From Coemansia sp. RSA 487 (taxonomy: Eukaryota; Kickxellomycota; Kickxellomycetes; Kickxellales; Kickxellaceae), in NCBI GenBank assembly GCA_027577595.1, contig JANBRJ010000029.1:110843-174842 (forward strand): DNA of 64,000 nucleotides, given 5' to 3'. The notes below the pieces were generated by a model, which worked only from the letters and a program-made list of their open reading frames with translations, made no database searches and was not told where the DNA came from. The translations under genes were made by a program, and so were the position numbers. Shown piece by piece: positions 48,501-58,169 of the stretch (the stretch's first letter is position 1; every line of letters starts with the position of its first letter).

Positions 48501-50778
48501 CGATGTTTCCGCCCTCTAGATACGTGGTTGAGTCGTTCTGCAGCTTCTTGATCGTCTCCTTGGGCGGCACCAAGTACGTGTACAGCGCATTGGGCACAAC
48601 GAACTGCCTGAGCTGGCTCACCGTGGCTGTCTTCATGACGCTGCAAATGTCCTTTCCGTCAAGCTGCTCGTAGTTCTCGTCCTTGAACTGGCGGCCAAAC
48701 TCCTGCTGCAGCTGGTAGACCACCGGCGCAAAGGGCATTGCCACTGCCATCCGTGGGTGGCGGAACTTGAAGCCCTGGTTGTCCCTGATGTTGCTCTGCT
48801 GGTGCGTCATCGTCGCTTGCAGCGCTAGATCCCGCAGATAGAACGCGTCCTTGGACACGATCTGCTGCTCGTTGTACATCTGGAGCATCTGGTCCAGCAT
48901 GTCCTCATCGCCCGCCAGATCCTCGCGAATCGGGCCGGCAGACACCTTCTCGATGTGGAAAAGCTGCAGCAGAAGCCATATATAGCTGTTGTCTTTGCGC
49001 ATCTCGCTTCCAGGGTGGATATCGCTGTCCTTGGGGAACACTGTCGCATAGAAGCGATCATGGACGTCCTTGTACGATATCGCGTCAAAAAGCACAAAGT
49101 AGTACAGCTGATCGGCCACCTCGTTCATGTACTCCCAGTACTGTATGTTGCGCGGAACAATCATGGTCGGGTCGGAGTTTTCGTTGAGCTTGCGCTCGTT
49201 CAGAAGCGACTCAAAGTCGCACTGGCTTTGGATGTACCTGACGATGTGCTCGATCCGCTGCGCCATCGAGTCGAGGAGCAGCTGGGACACCTCGTGCTTT
49301 TCAGTCTCTGCGTTATCGCTCACTGCCATACCTGAGGGCGCACGAACGCCATTCTCTATCGCGCTGTAGAGTCTGTCGGCGGTCCCTGCGCCAAGCCCAA
49401 TCGTACTGTTGTTGGGCATGTAGCTATCGCTAGCCACCGCCGCGATGGCCTTCTTCTTCATGATCCGGTGGTTCCTGATGGCAGCAAAGATCTCGTCGGT
49501 TGGTGCACGCTGGTACAGCAGGTCGGCAACGTACTTGTTGGCCGACGGGCCGCGCTCGGTCTCCTCAAACGTAAGCGAGTCGCGCACCAGCGCATAGGCT
49601 GGCTGGTCGTACACGTGCTTGACCGTGTGTGCGCGGCTTGCGTGCGAGATAAGCGGCCATGATCCGTCGGGCGGCAGCAGAATGCGGCCGAGCCGGCGCT
49701 TCCGGCCAAAGCAAAGGTCCACAATGTACTGCATTTCGCTAGTAAGGATGCCACTTTCGGCGACGACTGCACCAGGATCCAACTCGCGTGACAGTAGGTA
49801 GTAGGACACGAGCGGGCGGCCCAGACATTGCTCAGAGCGGCCAACAAAGCAGTCAAACAGTTCCATTGTGGCCTCAAAGCGGATCTGCCAGCGCGTGCGC
49901 CGCGCGGAGCTCAAAACGCTGGACATTGGCGGCTCCGTGGCGGCGCTGTCGAGGAGAAGGCGCCAGACTTGGCGAATTGTCTCGCGGCACACGTTCTCGG
50001 GAAGGAGATTGAGACCGCTGATCTCCGATAGCGAGGCTGCGTGTGTGCCGGCGGATAGGCTTGGCGGCTCGCCAGGCGTCGTGCCACCGTACATGATCCG
50101 GATGGCCGATTTCGTCACCATCGACATCAAGCGCACTGCGGCAACCCATGTCCGTGGGCGGTGGAGCTCGAAGAGATTTGTCAGAACAAGATACTCGTCC
50201 CCAAATGTCTCCACCTTGGCGTTTGCGGCCGACGACGTTTTGCGCAGAAGAAGCCCGTTGCTACTGTTATCGTTCCCACCTCGCATTGGATCGTGCTGGT
50301 CTGCGGGGTGTGAGTTTCCATTTGTCCTGGAATTAGCAGCTCTACCGCCGTATGAGTCGGAAATGGCCGCTTCCCCAGCTACATCCGCGTTGTATCTGTT
50401 TGCACAGTGGTACTCGAGCCGCTTTTTGTATATCTCAAACAAAGAGCGAAACGCCACATCGATAACCGCGCTGGCGTCATGGATGTTTCGTACTGCGTCG
50501 ACCACTGTGCGAAGAACATCGACGGCAGGGACGGTGCCAGCCTTGATGGCGCTCAGGGTTAGCCGTGTAATGACATTGCATGTGGTCTCGTTGTTGTCGA
50601 ATTCAAACAGCGGCAGCGACGATGCTGTGGTGCCGGGCCGGGGCTGGCCGCTTAGACGCGTGCGCTTTATCGGACGCTCGTCAAACAGGCCCAGGAACGA
50701 TCCGCAGGGGACAAGGTGGGCAAGGTCCTCGTAGCTGGACTCTACTGTGCTTAGCAGATACTGTATGAGCTGCTCCAT
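45568..50778 (-). CDS. MED23: Mediator complex subunit 23
   Basis: 1736 residues in one exon, starting at MEQLIQYLLSTVESSYEDLA (ATG at 50778; the longer frame begins at TTG). It is a continuous alpha-helical repeat protein. C-terminal blocks fit MED23: RLDFRGRYWADYKHWEKQ, MGILYRLHQVPLTTLMNTLS, RPNTYLTLLHSILHYGG and LYLCATVGPALYRL. Human MED23 (~1370 residues) shares the NTYLTLLHS block and the layout. MED23 belongs to the tail/middle region of Mediator and links activators to RNA polymerase II. It is absent from budding yeast, so its presence argues against a yeast-like host. Extra length comes from Ser/Gly/Asn-rich inserts. A Gln run (HKFQQQQQQAAG) lies near the C-terminus. Confidence 0.88.
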   Translation of the reverse strand: MEQLIQYLLSTVESSYEDLAHLVPCGSFLGLFDERPIKRTRLSGQPRPGTTASSLPLFEFDNNETTCNVITRLTLSAIKAGTVPAVDVLRTVVDAVRNIHDASAVIDVAFRSLFEIYKKRLEYHCANRYNADVAGEAAISDSYGGRAANSRTNGNSHPADQHDPMRGGNDNSSNGLLLRKTSSAANAKVETFGDEYLVLTNLFELHRPRTWVAAVRLMSMVTKSAIRIMYGGTTPGEPPSLSAGTHAASLSEISGLNLLPENVCRETIRQVWRLLLDSAATEPPMSSVLSSARRTRWQIRFEATMELFDCFVGRSEQCLGRPLVSYYLLSRELDPGAVVAESGILTSEMQYIVDLCFGRKRRLGRILLPPDGSWPLISHASRAHTVKHVYDQPAYALVRDSLTFEETERGPSANKYVADLLYQRAPTDEIFAAIRNHRIMKKKAIAAVASDSYMPNNSTIGLGAGTADRLYSAIENGVRAPSGMAVSDNAETEKHEVSQLLLDSMAQRIEHIVRYIQSQCDFESLLNERKLNENSDPTMIVPRNIQYWEYMNEVADQLYYFVLFDAISYKDVHDRFYATVFPKDSDIHPGSEMRKDNSYIWLLLQLFHIEKVSAGPIREDLAGDEDMLDQMLQMYNEQQIVSKDAFYLRDLALQATMTHQQSNIRDNQGFKFRHPRMAVAMPFAPVVYQLQQEFGRQFKDENYEQLDGKDICSVMKTATVSQLRQFVVPNALYTYLVPPKETIKKLQNDSTTYLEGGNIGYRLLDYTNVGGKHRLLQLVYKMMLAHELGPQFQFDGKQPSVREGITCVSPHIVDTVYRLLYNAPYSNELMMKEVLEKLRRCDKVMATGNARFSPATLRWLYTIYQLMNCRLLRFFKYYAHASHLVHHLRHSLVHTSHRQLYSSLECFALCLVNLQHDVGFLQALMNPAYHGIPLTPHPSAMGTVVARNITYLKPKDAWFECAMLSRNAVMVISRIMVMRGLGDVPGLSLKDCLDSLSPQPQYWAPSVLRYLPRPVRSYYAKNPRVPKGPQPTASAAAIRQLIEGRPVHSVMLLTQPNPQAEAGLLAFYAEVKRQPLFLFVVWVLLERLTSTHANATGSNGGSSANDGNAAKGELVLPAMMLVVVRRVLLSFPLSQMSTYTSSLVDFIIGCEAERGLKEPSAATAQLLDDFMFKYHLIHHEHVVFALTRGEHDLRTDTMRLALTRYVLLDSPSFTERLNEWHRLDFRGRYWADYKHWEKQETYLTKFPEFFEYEGHLVQNNVTLDPPPALSLPIYYENRMVRLLPVLEFALGRLIEAENRVLVRDVLDRMGILYRLHQVPLTTLMNTLSVYFNAPTLHDGTVMRSLSLSLLDMSQQNFSPEFEQFVRGEVDDAQHIDDKYVCRMMMRITRAITRHLGKPENDKLPEVHYREIPNPILLCLTECVVELLTWWCLDNSARSSARLYDPASKGEEAAAGHGASPSTELEFRAEEDERQKCATEWLLTKQWLDIVMDPAKRPECMVGSGASYIHSTGVLANVLPDELMAFPYVRYLAHIVLHEPMLKTISGPKRYFSFAEFSRASNNSHKFQQQQQQAAGTLFAATAVFNSFEQNRNHHMVNRPNTYLTLLHSILHYGGTGTFSALGETIHALAASGELCSDTQLLYLCATVGPALYRLVDHDALYVQILGDLVLIMAQICPRVKTLDTYTNTDALEQVMDFFCFVKDQFDPGRAAWRRIAPHISALPSLLRYQLQCIVDQ

Positions 50779-51438
50779 CAGGACGACTCTCTTTTTTATT
50801 TTACTCTTTGCTGGTGCACCTGTAATGTGGGAAAGTTCTTTCTCTTTAGGGAGGCAATTGGCTAGCAACTATATTAACAGACTGAGCAGGATGGATAATG
50901 AAGTTTCAAATTGAGTTCTATGCAAAAGTAAAACAAGGTGTGGATTTTAAAAGGTTACGTAGATAACACAAGAGACAAGCAGGGATCGTTGGTGTGTGGA
51001 GGTCTATCTGGTATGCGTGGCGAGAAAACAAAAACATCAAAGCCCAATTTCACAACAAGAAAATGCTTGTGGATGATCAAAAAAAAAAAGAGAACCAGCT
51101 TCCCCAGTCATTCACTTCTATCTGACAGAACAAGATCTGGCACCTTTAATAAAAGATGATAACCTCTCCCCTTACCGAAAACAATAAAAGTATGATTGTA
51201 AAACATGACGTTTGTTACACTGGAAGGAAAAAAAGAAACAAGTGCTAAAAAGAAGGGCATATTTGCAAAGAGAAGAGATAGAAAAGGAGCCGTAAGAAAG
51301 CAAATAAAAAGATAACGATAAACGAAGGAATGGCTGGTATGGTTTGCTTTGTGAAAGAATTGGACCTCGGGTCTTTTTGAGGGATATGCGTGCCTTGGGG
51401 GTGGAGGTGGAACTGGAACCGAGCGAGCAAAGCAAAGA
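50779..51438. other. Intergenic: MED23 promoter and 3' end of the RRM gene
   Basis: 660 bp, AT-rich, both genes on the minus strand. No coding signal or recognised motif. Confidence 0.4.
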
Positions 51439-53476
51439 TCAGTAGCCGTTCTCTGAGGTCTGGGACAGGTTGGCGCCGCCGCCGGACATTGCTCCTGGAG
51501 GAGCCACACCGCCACTGACGGTCGTTGGCGGCATCATCTGGCCGGGCTGGGGAAAGTTGGGGTTGGCGTAGTACCCGTACGACTCGTACCCGAAGCCGTT
51601 CCAGCCCTGCGGGTTGTTGGCCGACGGCTGTGGTTGTTGGGAGCCGGCAGCGGCGCCGGGCACGCCAAACTGCTGCTGCGGCGGCATGCCATACACGTAC
51701 GGGTACGAGTATGCCGGGTTGCCGGCGGCGGCAGCCACGGCAGAGCCAAAGGCGCTCTTCGGATCGGGCACGCGGTCCTTGCCCCACGAGCACCTGACGG
51801 GGCGGCCGTTAAGCACGGAGCCGTTGAGCTGAGTGATGGCCATTGCTGCGTTCTCGTGCGTGTCCATCTTGATGAAGGCGTAGCCGCGCTCGAGCTGCAT
51901 GCGGATCTCCATGACGAATCCAAACGGCTGGAACACAGCCTGCAGCTGGTCCTGCGTCGTGTAGTTGGTCAGGTTGCCCATGTACGCGGTGGTGTTGTAC
52001 TGCGCAGTCTGGCTACACACCGTCTCGTACGACAGCGGCTGCTGCTGATGCTGGTGCGGATGCCCGCCTCCATTGCTCGACGACCCGCTGTTAGACGCCG
52101 CATCGTGCCTTGCCTTGGCCGACGCTTTCTGGCTGGCCCAGTTGACGCGGATCGCCCTGCTGCCCAGCCACTCGCCGTTCATCTGCGAAATCGCCGTCTC
52201 GGCATCTGCGCGGTCGCGGAACGCAACAAACCCATACCCGCGCGACTTCCACGACGACATGTCCCACATCACCCGCGCACAGCTCATGCTCGGGTACGCC
52301 CCAAACGCCTTGGTCAGCATCTGGTCGTTGACCTCGGCACTCAGATCTCCCACAAATACATGGAAGTGGTTGCTGGTGTCCTCGTGCGTCTGGCTGCCGT
52401 TGTTCAGTGCCCAATTGACGCGAATCTCCTACAGATTGGCACGTGTGCAAATAAAACTGCTGTGTCAGTAATTTCATGCACAAATAGCGGAACGGGACCG
52501 TGGCCCAATCCCCGCTGCTTTCTATTTTACGGAGGGCCAAATTGGCAAACTCCCACCCACTCCTTTCCCCTTGTCTTTGGCTGTTTTGCTCTAGGCTTCT
52601 TGCAATAAGAAAAGAGGGAGAGGAGAATACAGGAGGGGGATAAGAAAAAAAAGAGGGAACCTGTGTTGCTCACACTACGCTTCACGATCCTCATTAAAGC
52701 CGCGCGTTTTTTCATTTGGAGAATCTGGGAATGAATGCATTTTTCCCTCCTTAGAAAACGTGCGTAGCTTTAAAGACAACATGGGAGATATCATATTTTC
52801 CAAGAAATACTTACACATTCAAAAATGCGACGGCCATTGAGGTTCTGCAGCGCAATATTGGCATCCTGGTGATCCGCAAACTCGACAAAGCCGTAGTTGA
52901 GGCCACCACTCGCCTGCTATAATAGTAAAACAAAGTAAATACTCAAAAAATTAGCTCATGAAGGTACTATTATTACCTGAAATTAAAGGCATGGTGACGA
53001 AAAACGTTGCATGCTTGTTTACAAAGTCCACTTTCCACTAAACGCTTGGACAGCAACTGTCTGCATTTGCTATCCTTGCCAAGTTAGACGCACATGACTT
53101 TGGTGACTTTATACGCCCAATCATACGAATGGCCATGTCAAGGCTTTAAAAAAGGAATAGGCAAGAACGTGGCCATTGCAGAATCAAGAATACTTACGCG
53201 TCTGTCAGGGATGATCTTTACGCTGACCACCGGGCGCACCGATGAAAAGGCTTCGCGCAGGATCTGCTCGGTAATGTTGGGATCCAGATTGCCAACGTAA
53301 AGCGACTTTACGCTTGGGTCGGTGGGGGTTTGGGGCGGTGCATACTGCATTGGCCCACCATTCATCGGTGCCACTTGCTGATGCTGCTGTTGCTGGGCAG
53401 CATACATCCCATTTGCACCTGGTGCAACTGCGCCGTTGGTTTGGGCGGGAGCTGGCGGTCCTTCCATCATTTGCAT
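51439..53476 (-). CDS. Pub1/TIA-1-like RNA-binding protein, three RRMs (exons 53476-53198, 52916-52815, 52428-51439)
   Basis: The spliced protein is 456 residues. A Gln/Pro-rich N-terminus precedes RRM1 (residues ~57-133; RNP2 LYVGNL, RNP1 LNYGFVEF), which is split between exons 1 and 2 and ends in exon 3. RRM2 is ~148-224 (HVFVGDL; RGYGFVAF) and RRM3 is ~270-342 (AYMGNL; RGYAFIKM). The C-terminus is Gly/Pro/Gln/Tyr-rich and prion-like. Three RRMs with a low-complexity tail define the TIA-1/Pub1/Nam8 group, which binds U-rich RNA in mRNA stability, stress granules and splicing. Both introns have GTAAGTATT donors. The first acceptor is a tandem TAGCAG, so a single Gln may be optionally included. 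All joins are in phase 0. Confidence 0.92.
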
Positions 53477-53758
53477 TGACTACACCGAACTTTTTTATTT
53501 CTTGCAAAAAAGAGAAAGGAAAGGAGATACAACAAACGTTTCCAAGGAAGAAAAAGAGACAAAAAATAAATAAATAAGAAAGAAAGAGAAAACTAAGAAG
53601 AATATGAATGGTAAGAAAAAGAAGGTAGCTAAAGAAAAAGAAATAGAAAAAGTAAAAAAAATGAAGGGAAGCAAGAGAGCAAAGAATACAACTTTCTGCG
53701 AAGCTGTTGGCCATTTTTCTCGTGCTTCAGGATGAGGCTGTGATTGCAGGTGGATTTG

Positions 53759-53769
53759 CCCCCCCCCCC
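53759..53769. repeat. Poly-C run (about 11 C)
   Basis: A mononucleotide run upstream of the RRM gene. Its length is likely to vary or be mis-sequenced. Confidence 0.85.
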
Positions 53770-53826
53770 AAGCACGCCGCCAACCAAGCACGACACAAAC
53801 ACTGCGCAAACGGTGGTGTGCCTTGT

Positions 53827-53838
53827 CTCTATATAGAG
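53827..53838 (-). promoter_or_regulatory. Palindromic TATA element CTCTATATAGAG
   Basis: A perfect 12-bp palindrome containing TATATA, 351 bp upstream of the RRM-gene ATG (minus strand). It is a plausible TATA box for that gene and is symmetric, so direction comes only from context. Confidence 0.4.
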
Positions 53839-54180
53839 CAGTGGTGGCTGCTGGTACCCGTTGTTCTGTCTTTTTTTATTTCCTCTCCATCTCTGGCGGT
53901 TTAACGACTGATTTTGCAATCAGTTTGTACCTGTACTTTTCGGATGCAAGGACCAACGGTTATTTACACACGCGCCCTCTGGTGCCTTAAGCCAAGTGTC
54001 AACTGACCCCTTCCTTTCTAATGTATTGCTGGTGTGACTCTGAGATCATTTGCACGGACGCTCAGGTCCCAACCCAGCCTTTCCTCCATTCTTCCTTGAC
54101 AGCCAGCCTCTGCGGAGAAGCGCAAAGGCCTGAATCTACATGTACTTGCTCACGCAGTAAATCCAATACCTCCAGAATAT

Positions 54181-55529
54181 TTAGTACCCCCACTGTTTCC
54201 CCTCCCTTTTTACCGTTCTGTGAATACAAACAGCAGTAGTGCTTGCATGTTGCCTGGAACTTGCCTTTAGATCCGCACTGTCGACTGAGCCCAGAGGAAT
54301 CAGTCGCAGCTCACATGCCGTCTCTGTCAGCGGCCCGCCCATCTGGCTAACCCACATATTCTATACAGCTTGGCAAAAAAGAAAGAAAACACAAAAGCAT
54401 ACTCTTATATTTATGTCGTCATATTTCACATGTATCTGGAATTACTATCCAAGATTCGGAAACAGCACAAGCGGTTACTTCTCTCTAGATACCTTTTCTT
54501 GAGATGGGGGCTTTCCGTCTTGCGGTCTGTAACACACTCTAAAGCTGGTAGCTATAGCACAAACACATCAAGAGAAAAAGCAAGCATGAACAGCACAAAA
54601 AAAATATTAACACATGCGTGAATGAGTTAGCAATATTACAAACGGAGTTATTTCTCTTTACTCGATCCGCAACAATGAAGACCAGATGACCTCTTGTGCA
54701 AGCTATCTGGTACTCCTTTGGACATTGTTCATTTACATTGAGCTCTTCTGAGATATCTCATTCTCACGTCTTGCAAGCACGCTTACATTTTGAAGAATCT
54801 GCTGGATCCAGGTTATTTGTTCTTATCAGGGTTTCCCGCAGAGCAATGTCATGTTCAGCTACGTAGTTTCCCGAGAGGACTGAGAGTTCAAGCACAAACG
54901 ATTCGATGGTGATGTCGTTGTCATCGATTATATCGATTTTTACGTCGCCGGGGCTTTCACACTACAGAGTGAGATTGTATAATGCAAATGCTCTTGGGAA
55001 AATAAATAATATGACATTTACTCTTTTCCACGAGTCGCTGAGCTGTGAAGGTAGCTCTATACTTACTTTATGCAGCTCCAATTTTATTGCATCCATCAAA
55101 CCAGCAACGTATTGGTTCAGCTCTGGATGTCGGCTGGCCTTGACTGGTATCCCGTACGCATAGCGGTCTTCAAAAAACGACTTCTACGTATTTATGGTGT
55201 CATTGATAATAATTAGCATTTGGATTTTTTGAGAAATTACATGGGCTATCCTACCAGTCCATTTTTAATATTCGCTTGACTTTAAACTTACTGGGTAGAC
55301 GTTGCGATTGTATAGGATGGCGTGAATATATACCTCCACTACAGATAGCGACTTTTTTTTAAAAACAGATAATAAAACTTATTCTTTAAAAGAGGTCTCC
55401 ATATTGACTACTGGTTGCGCACATATGCAACAAGGGCTGATGTCAGCGATTACTGCACTTACAGAAATCACATATTGTGTCGATCTTGCTAATGGGTCCT
55501 ACATCAGCATTTGCTTTTGCTGAAAGCAT
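54181..55529 (-). CDS. REV7: Rev7/MAD2L2-type HORMA protein (6 exons)
   Basis: Exons on the minus strand: 55529-55463, 55338-55292, 55183-55067, 54961-54787, 54551-54493 and 54360-54181. Each intron has GTAAGN or GTATCT at the donor and TAG at the acceptor, and phases match at every join. The product is 214 residues (human MAD2L2 is 211). Key blocks are ICDFLEVYIHAILYNRNVYP and YGIPVKASRHPELNQYV, equivalent to human CEFLEVAVHLILYVREVYP and YNVPVQMSCHPELNQYI, plus FVLELS and RLIPLGSVDSADLK. Rev7 is the HORMA adaptor of DNA polymerase zeta and links Rev1 to Rev3 in translesion synthesis. An alternative 47-nt GC-AG intron at 54218-54264 would change the tail and end at 54062. Read-through gives the more usual length and is preferred. 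Confidence 0.8.
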
Positions 55530-55859
55530 TTCTCGGTGCTCGTTTTTTATTCCAAAAAGAAAACAGGTTGATGATAGAAAATTATTTTCTAGAGATGTCT
55601 GCACTATGCATTTTCAGAGGGCAAAAGCTGGAATAGCGTTCCTTTTGCGGTCAGTCGCGGAACCGCCACTTGTGGGAAGTTACAGCATATACCGGGTACA
55701 TTTGTATTTACATCTGGCCAGCTTTGATACACATGGCTTCATCACAATTCTTCGCATAGCACACAAGTGCCTAGAACAATATTGTTGTGGAGTAGACGAG
55801 CAGTCGTGTTTTTGATCCATTTCGTTTTAAAACAAAAGCTGTAAAAGAGAAAGTGGTGG
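55530..55859. other. Intergenic: Rev7 promoter and EMC5 3' end
   Basis: 330 bp, both flanking genes on the minus strand. Nothing recognisable. Confidence 0.4.
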
Positions 55860-56219
55860 CTATTTCTCAGTAACAGACCCGACTGATTTCAACGGGCGCA
55901 AATAGCGACCACGGTGGTTGAATACCTGGAACGACGGGCGCGAGTATATTCCGTCGACAGAGTACCGCTTCATCTCGGCTTCGTAGCTGATGGGCTTAAG
56001 CTCGCCAACTCCACAGACTATGGCGATTGTCATGACAGCCATCGCGCCAAGGCATTCCAGCACGATTTCAATCGGCAGTGAGAGGTTCTGTCTGTCTATA
56101 GACTTGCTATACAAGAGGTATTCACGCGCCGAGTAGCCCGAATGCAGCATGAACAGAAAGGCAACAACCGCAATTCCCTTGGCAACCACCTTTGCGCCGC
56201 TATCGTTCGAAATGCTCAT
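55860..56219 (-). CDS. EMC5: ER membrane protein complex subunit 5 (EMC5/MMGT1)
   Basis: 119 residues with two transmembrane helices (about residues 11-30 and 50-72). The family signatures are HSGYSAREYLLYSK after helix 1, LSLPIEIVLECLGAMAV leading into helix 2, and the C-terminal FQVFNHRGRYLRP. Human MMGT1 has SLPIDIVLQTLLA and FYVFNHRGR at the same places. EMC inserts tail-anchored and multi-pass proteins into the ER, and subunit 5 forms part of the membrane core. It is full length. Confidence 0.92.
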   Translation of the reverse strand: MSISNDSGAKVVAKGIAVVAFLFMLHSGYSAREYLLYSKSIDRQNLSLPIEIVLECLGAMAVMTIAIVCGVGELKPISYEAEMKRYSVDGIYSRPSFQVFNHRGRYLRPLKSVGSVTEK

Positions 56220-56694
56220 ATTACCTAGCTCTGGCTATGCTTTTAGAAGCTTATAAGGAAATGCGCACAAAGAGAAGAAATATAATTAGAAATTCACCAA
56301 ACAACGCAATGATTGTACAACAAGGATAACTAAACGACAAGAATTGAAAGAGTCAAAAAGGCAGAAAAAAGAATAACATGCGACCGAATCCTATGAGGCC
56401 ATGGCTGGATCAAAAAGCCCACATGTTCAAGTGGCAAAAAAAGGACTGAGCCGCTTGCACAGACAAGTGCAGCACTGATTGATACGCCCTGCTGCGAACA
56501 TGTGGTCCAAACTTTACCAACTCATCATTTTTCTATTCCCTTTTCAGCAACTGATATTTTCGTATTCTTTTGTACACTTGTGCCTTTCTAATTATATTTC
56601 TTCAATCTCGTTACATTTGCACGTAATTCAGCCGTTATTTTTCTCGTTTGCCCTGGCGTTTGCAGCGTAGTCGAAACATAAAATACCACTACAC
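56220..56694. other. Divergent promoter region: EMC5 and Snf4
   Basis: 475 bp. Pyrimidine-rich on the Snf4 side. No coding signal or clear TATA box. Confidence 0.4.
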
Positions 56695-57717
56695 ATGGAT
56701 ATCCTAGGTGCGCAGGGAAACACCAGCAACACCAGCAACACCAGCAACAGCAGTGACGGCGGCGGCAATGCCTCCGTCATAGCAAAGCGCAGAGAACTTG
56801 CTCAGCTGGCCAGCTTCTTTCTCAAGCAACACTCTGCCTACGACATGATCCCGGTCAGCTTTCGCCTGATTGTCCTAGATACAAAGCTGCTTGTGACAAA
56901 GGCGCTGTCGACGCTGGTACAGAATGGAGTCGAGTCTGCACCCATGTACGACTCGGCGCTTTCCTGCTACGCGGGGATGCTGACCACAACCGACCTTGTT
57001 AATCTGGTTCAGTACTATTACTCTAATTTTTCATACACCGAGGCAATAGACGACCTGGGCCAGGTGCAGCTGGAGAACTACAAGGAGATGCTTTTGCGCC
57101 TCAAGTCGCGGCAAACAAACACGCTGTGCGCCAACCCGCTCGACACACTGTACGAGGTGTCACGGCGTCTTCTGGCCACCGACTACTCGACACTCGCACT
57201 GGTTGACGAGGACTCGGAAACCGGCAGCGACGTGATCGTCTCTGTGCTGTCAATATACCGCATCCTCAACTTTATGGCAGCCAACATTGACGACAAGAAG
57301 AAGCTGAAGCAGCACACGCTGTACGACCTCCACATTGGCACATACGGCGACTTGATAACGGCCAAGATGGATACGTCTGTGATCGACATCATCCGCATGT
57401 TTGTTGACGATAACATTTCGGTAGTGCCTATCCTGGACGATGCTGGCGTCGTGCTCAACGTGTTTGCCGAGTCGGACATTATTTTACTCGCGCGCGAGGG
57501 TCTGCTTGGCGAGCTCACCATCCCTGTGTCTGAGGCAATAGCGCTGAGACCTGACGACTACGCGGGGGTGCATACGTGCACGCAAGCAGACACGCTCTAC
57601 TCTGTTCTGGACACGATCCGCAAGACGCATGTCCAGCGCCTTATTGTAGTGGACGATGACATCAGACCCGTTGGTGTTGTTGCGCTGAGCGACGTCTTGC
57701 GTGCGCTCATCGTCTAG
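56695..57717 (+). CDS. SNF4: AMPK/SNF1 gamma subunit (Snf4), four CBS domains
   Basis: 340 residues. An N-terminal (Asn-Thr-Ser)n repeat precedes four CBS motifs: LVTKALSTLVQNGVESAPMY with TTTDLVNLVQYYYSN, a second CBS leading to VLSIYRILNFMA, VIDIIRMFVDDNISVVPIL with FAESDIILLAREG, and YSVLDTIRKTHVQRLIVVDD with LSDVLRALIV. This is the pattern of the Snf4 gamma subunit, which binds AMP, ADP or ATP and regulates SNF1 kinase in energy stress. The length is close to yeast Snf4 (322). It is single exon and divergent from EMC5. Confidence 0.95.
   Translation: MDILGAQGNTSNTSNTSNSSDGGGNASVIAKRRELAQLASFFLKQHSAYDMIPVSFRLIVLDTKLLVTKALSTLVQNGVESAPMYDSALSCYAGMLTTTDLVNLVQYYYSNFSYTEAIDDLGQVQLENYKEMLLRLKSRQTNTLCANPLDTLYEVSRRLLATDYSTLALVDEDSETGSDVIVSVLSIYRILNFMAANIDDKKKLKQHTLYDLHIGTYGDLITAKMDTSVIDIIRMFVDDNISVVPILDDAGVVLNVFAESDIILLAREGLLGELTIPVSEAIALRPDDYAGVHTCTQADTLYSVLDTIRKTHVQRLIVVDDDIRPVGVVALSDVLRALIV
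56721..56749 (+). repeat. ACCAGCAAC tandem repeat in Snf4 N-terminus
   Basis: Three 9-bp units encoding Asn-Thr-Ser, followed by an imperfect fourth. Confidence 0.9.
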
Positions 57718-58169
57718 ACTTGCTGCGTGGGCTATTTTTATGTTTTCTCTTGGTGCTAGTGCAGCGTTCCTTCCCTACCCAGTGTATATCTGGAGTGCTT
57801 TGGAGCAACGGCGACGCCCTTAACTATGCTATATGTTATTTCAATACAGAACTTGCTTTGACAAGAATGTGCTTTGGCTCACAAGATGATGCCTGTCTTC
57901 AAGCGCACTTCTCTGCTGATCCAGTTGATCACGATACAGTGCATTTTTGCAAGCCCTTTCTCAGTGTTGCTGATCAATCTCAACAAGATAAGAGGGAATA
58001 CTTTTTAAATTTCATTTCAGAGAATGAACGCAATGAATTGAACATTCTTTTTCTTCTTTTCTTGCACTTTGCTTTCTTTTTGATTCTGATTCGTACGTCC
58101 TCTGCTTCATTTATTATAATAGACGGTTATTTGCCTTTCTCCTTTGTTTTTTATATAGCCACAAAGACA
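57718..58169 (+). other. Intergenic with extended open frame before Qcr6
   Basis: 452 bp. The Qcr6 frame remains open upstream through this whole stretch, but the encoded sequence is Phe/Leu-rich and unlike Qcr6. A TTTTTATATAG acceptor-like signal 12 nt before the ATG suggests a leader intron. Confidence 0.5.

Larger units (their letters stand above)
53477..54180. other. Intergenic: RRM-gene leader and promoter, 3' side of Rev7
   Basis: 704 bp. On the minus strand it is strongly pyrimidine-rich just upstream of the RRM gene (about 53490-53690). It contains a run of about 11 C and a palindromic TATA element. Confidence 0.5.
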
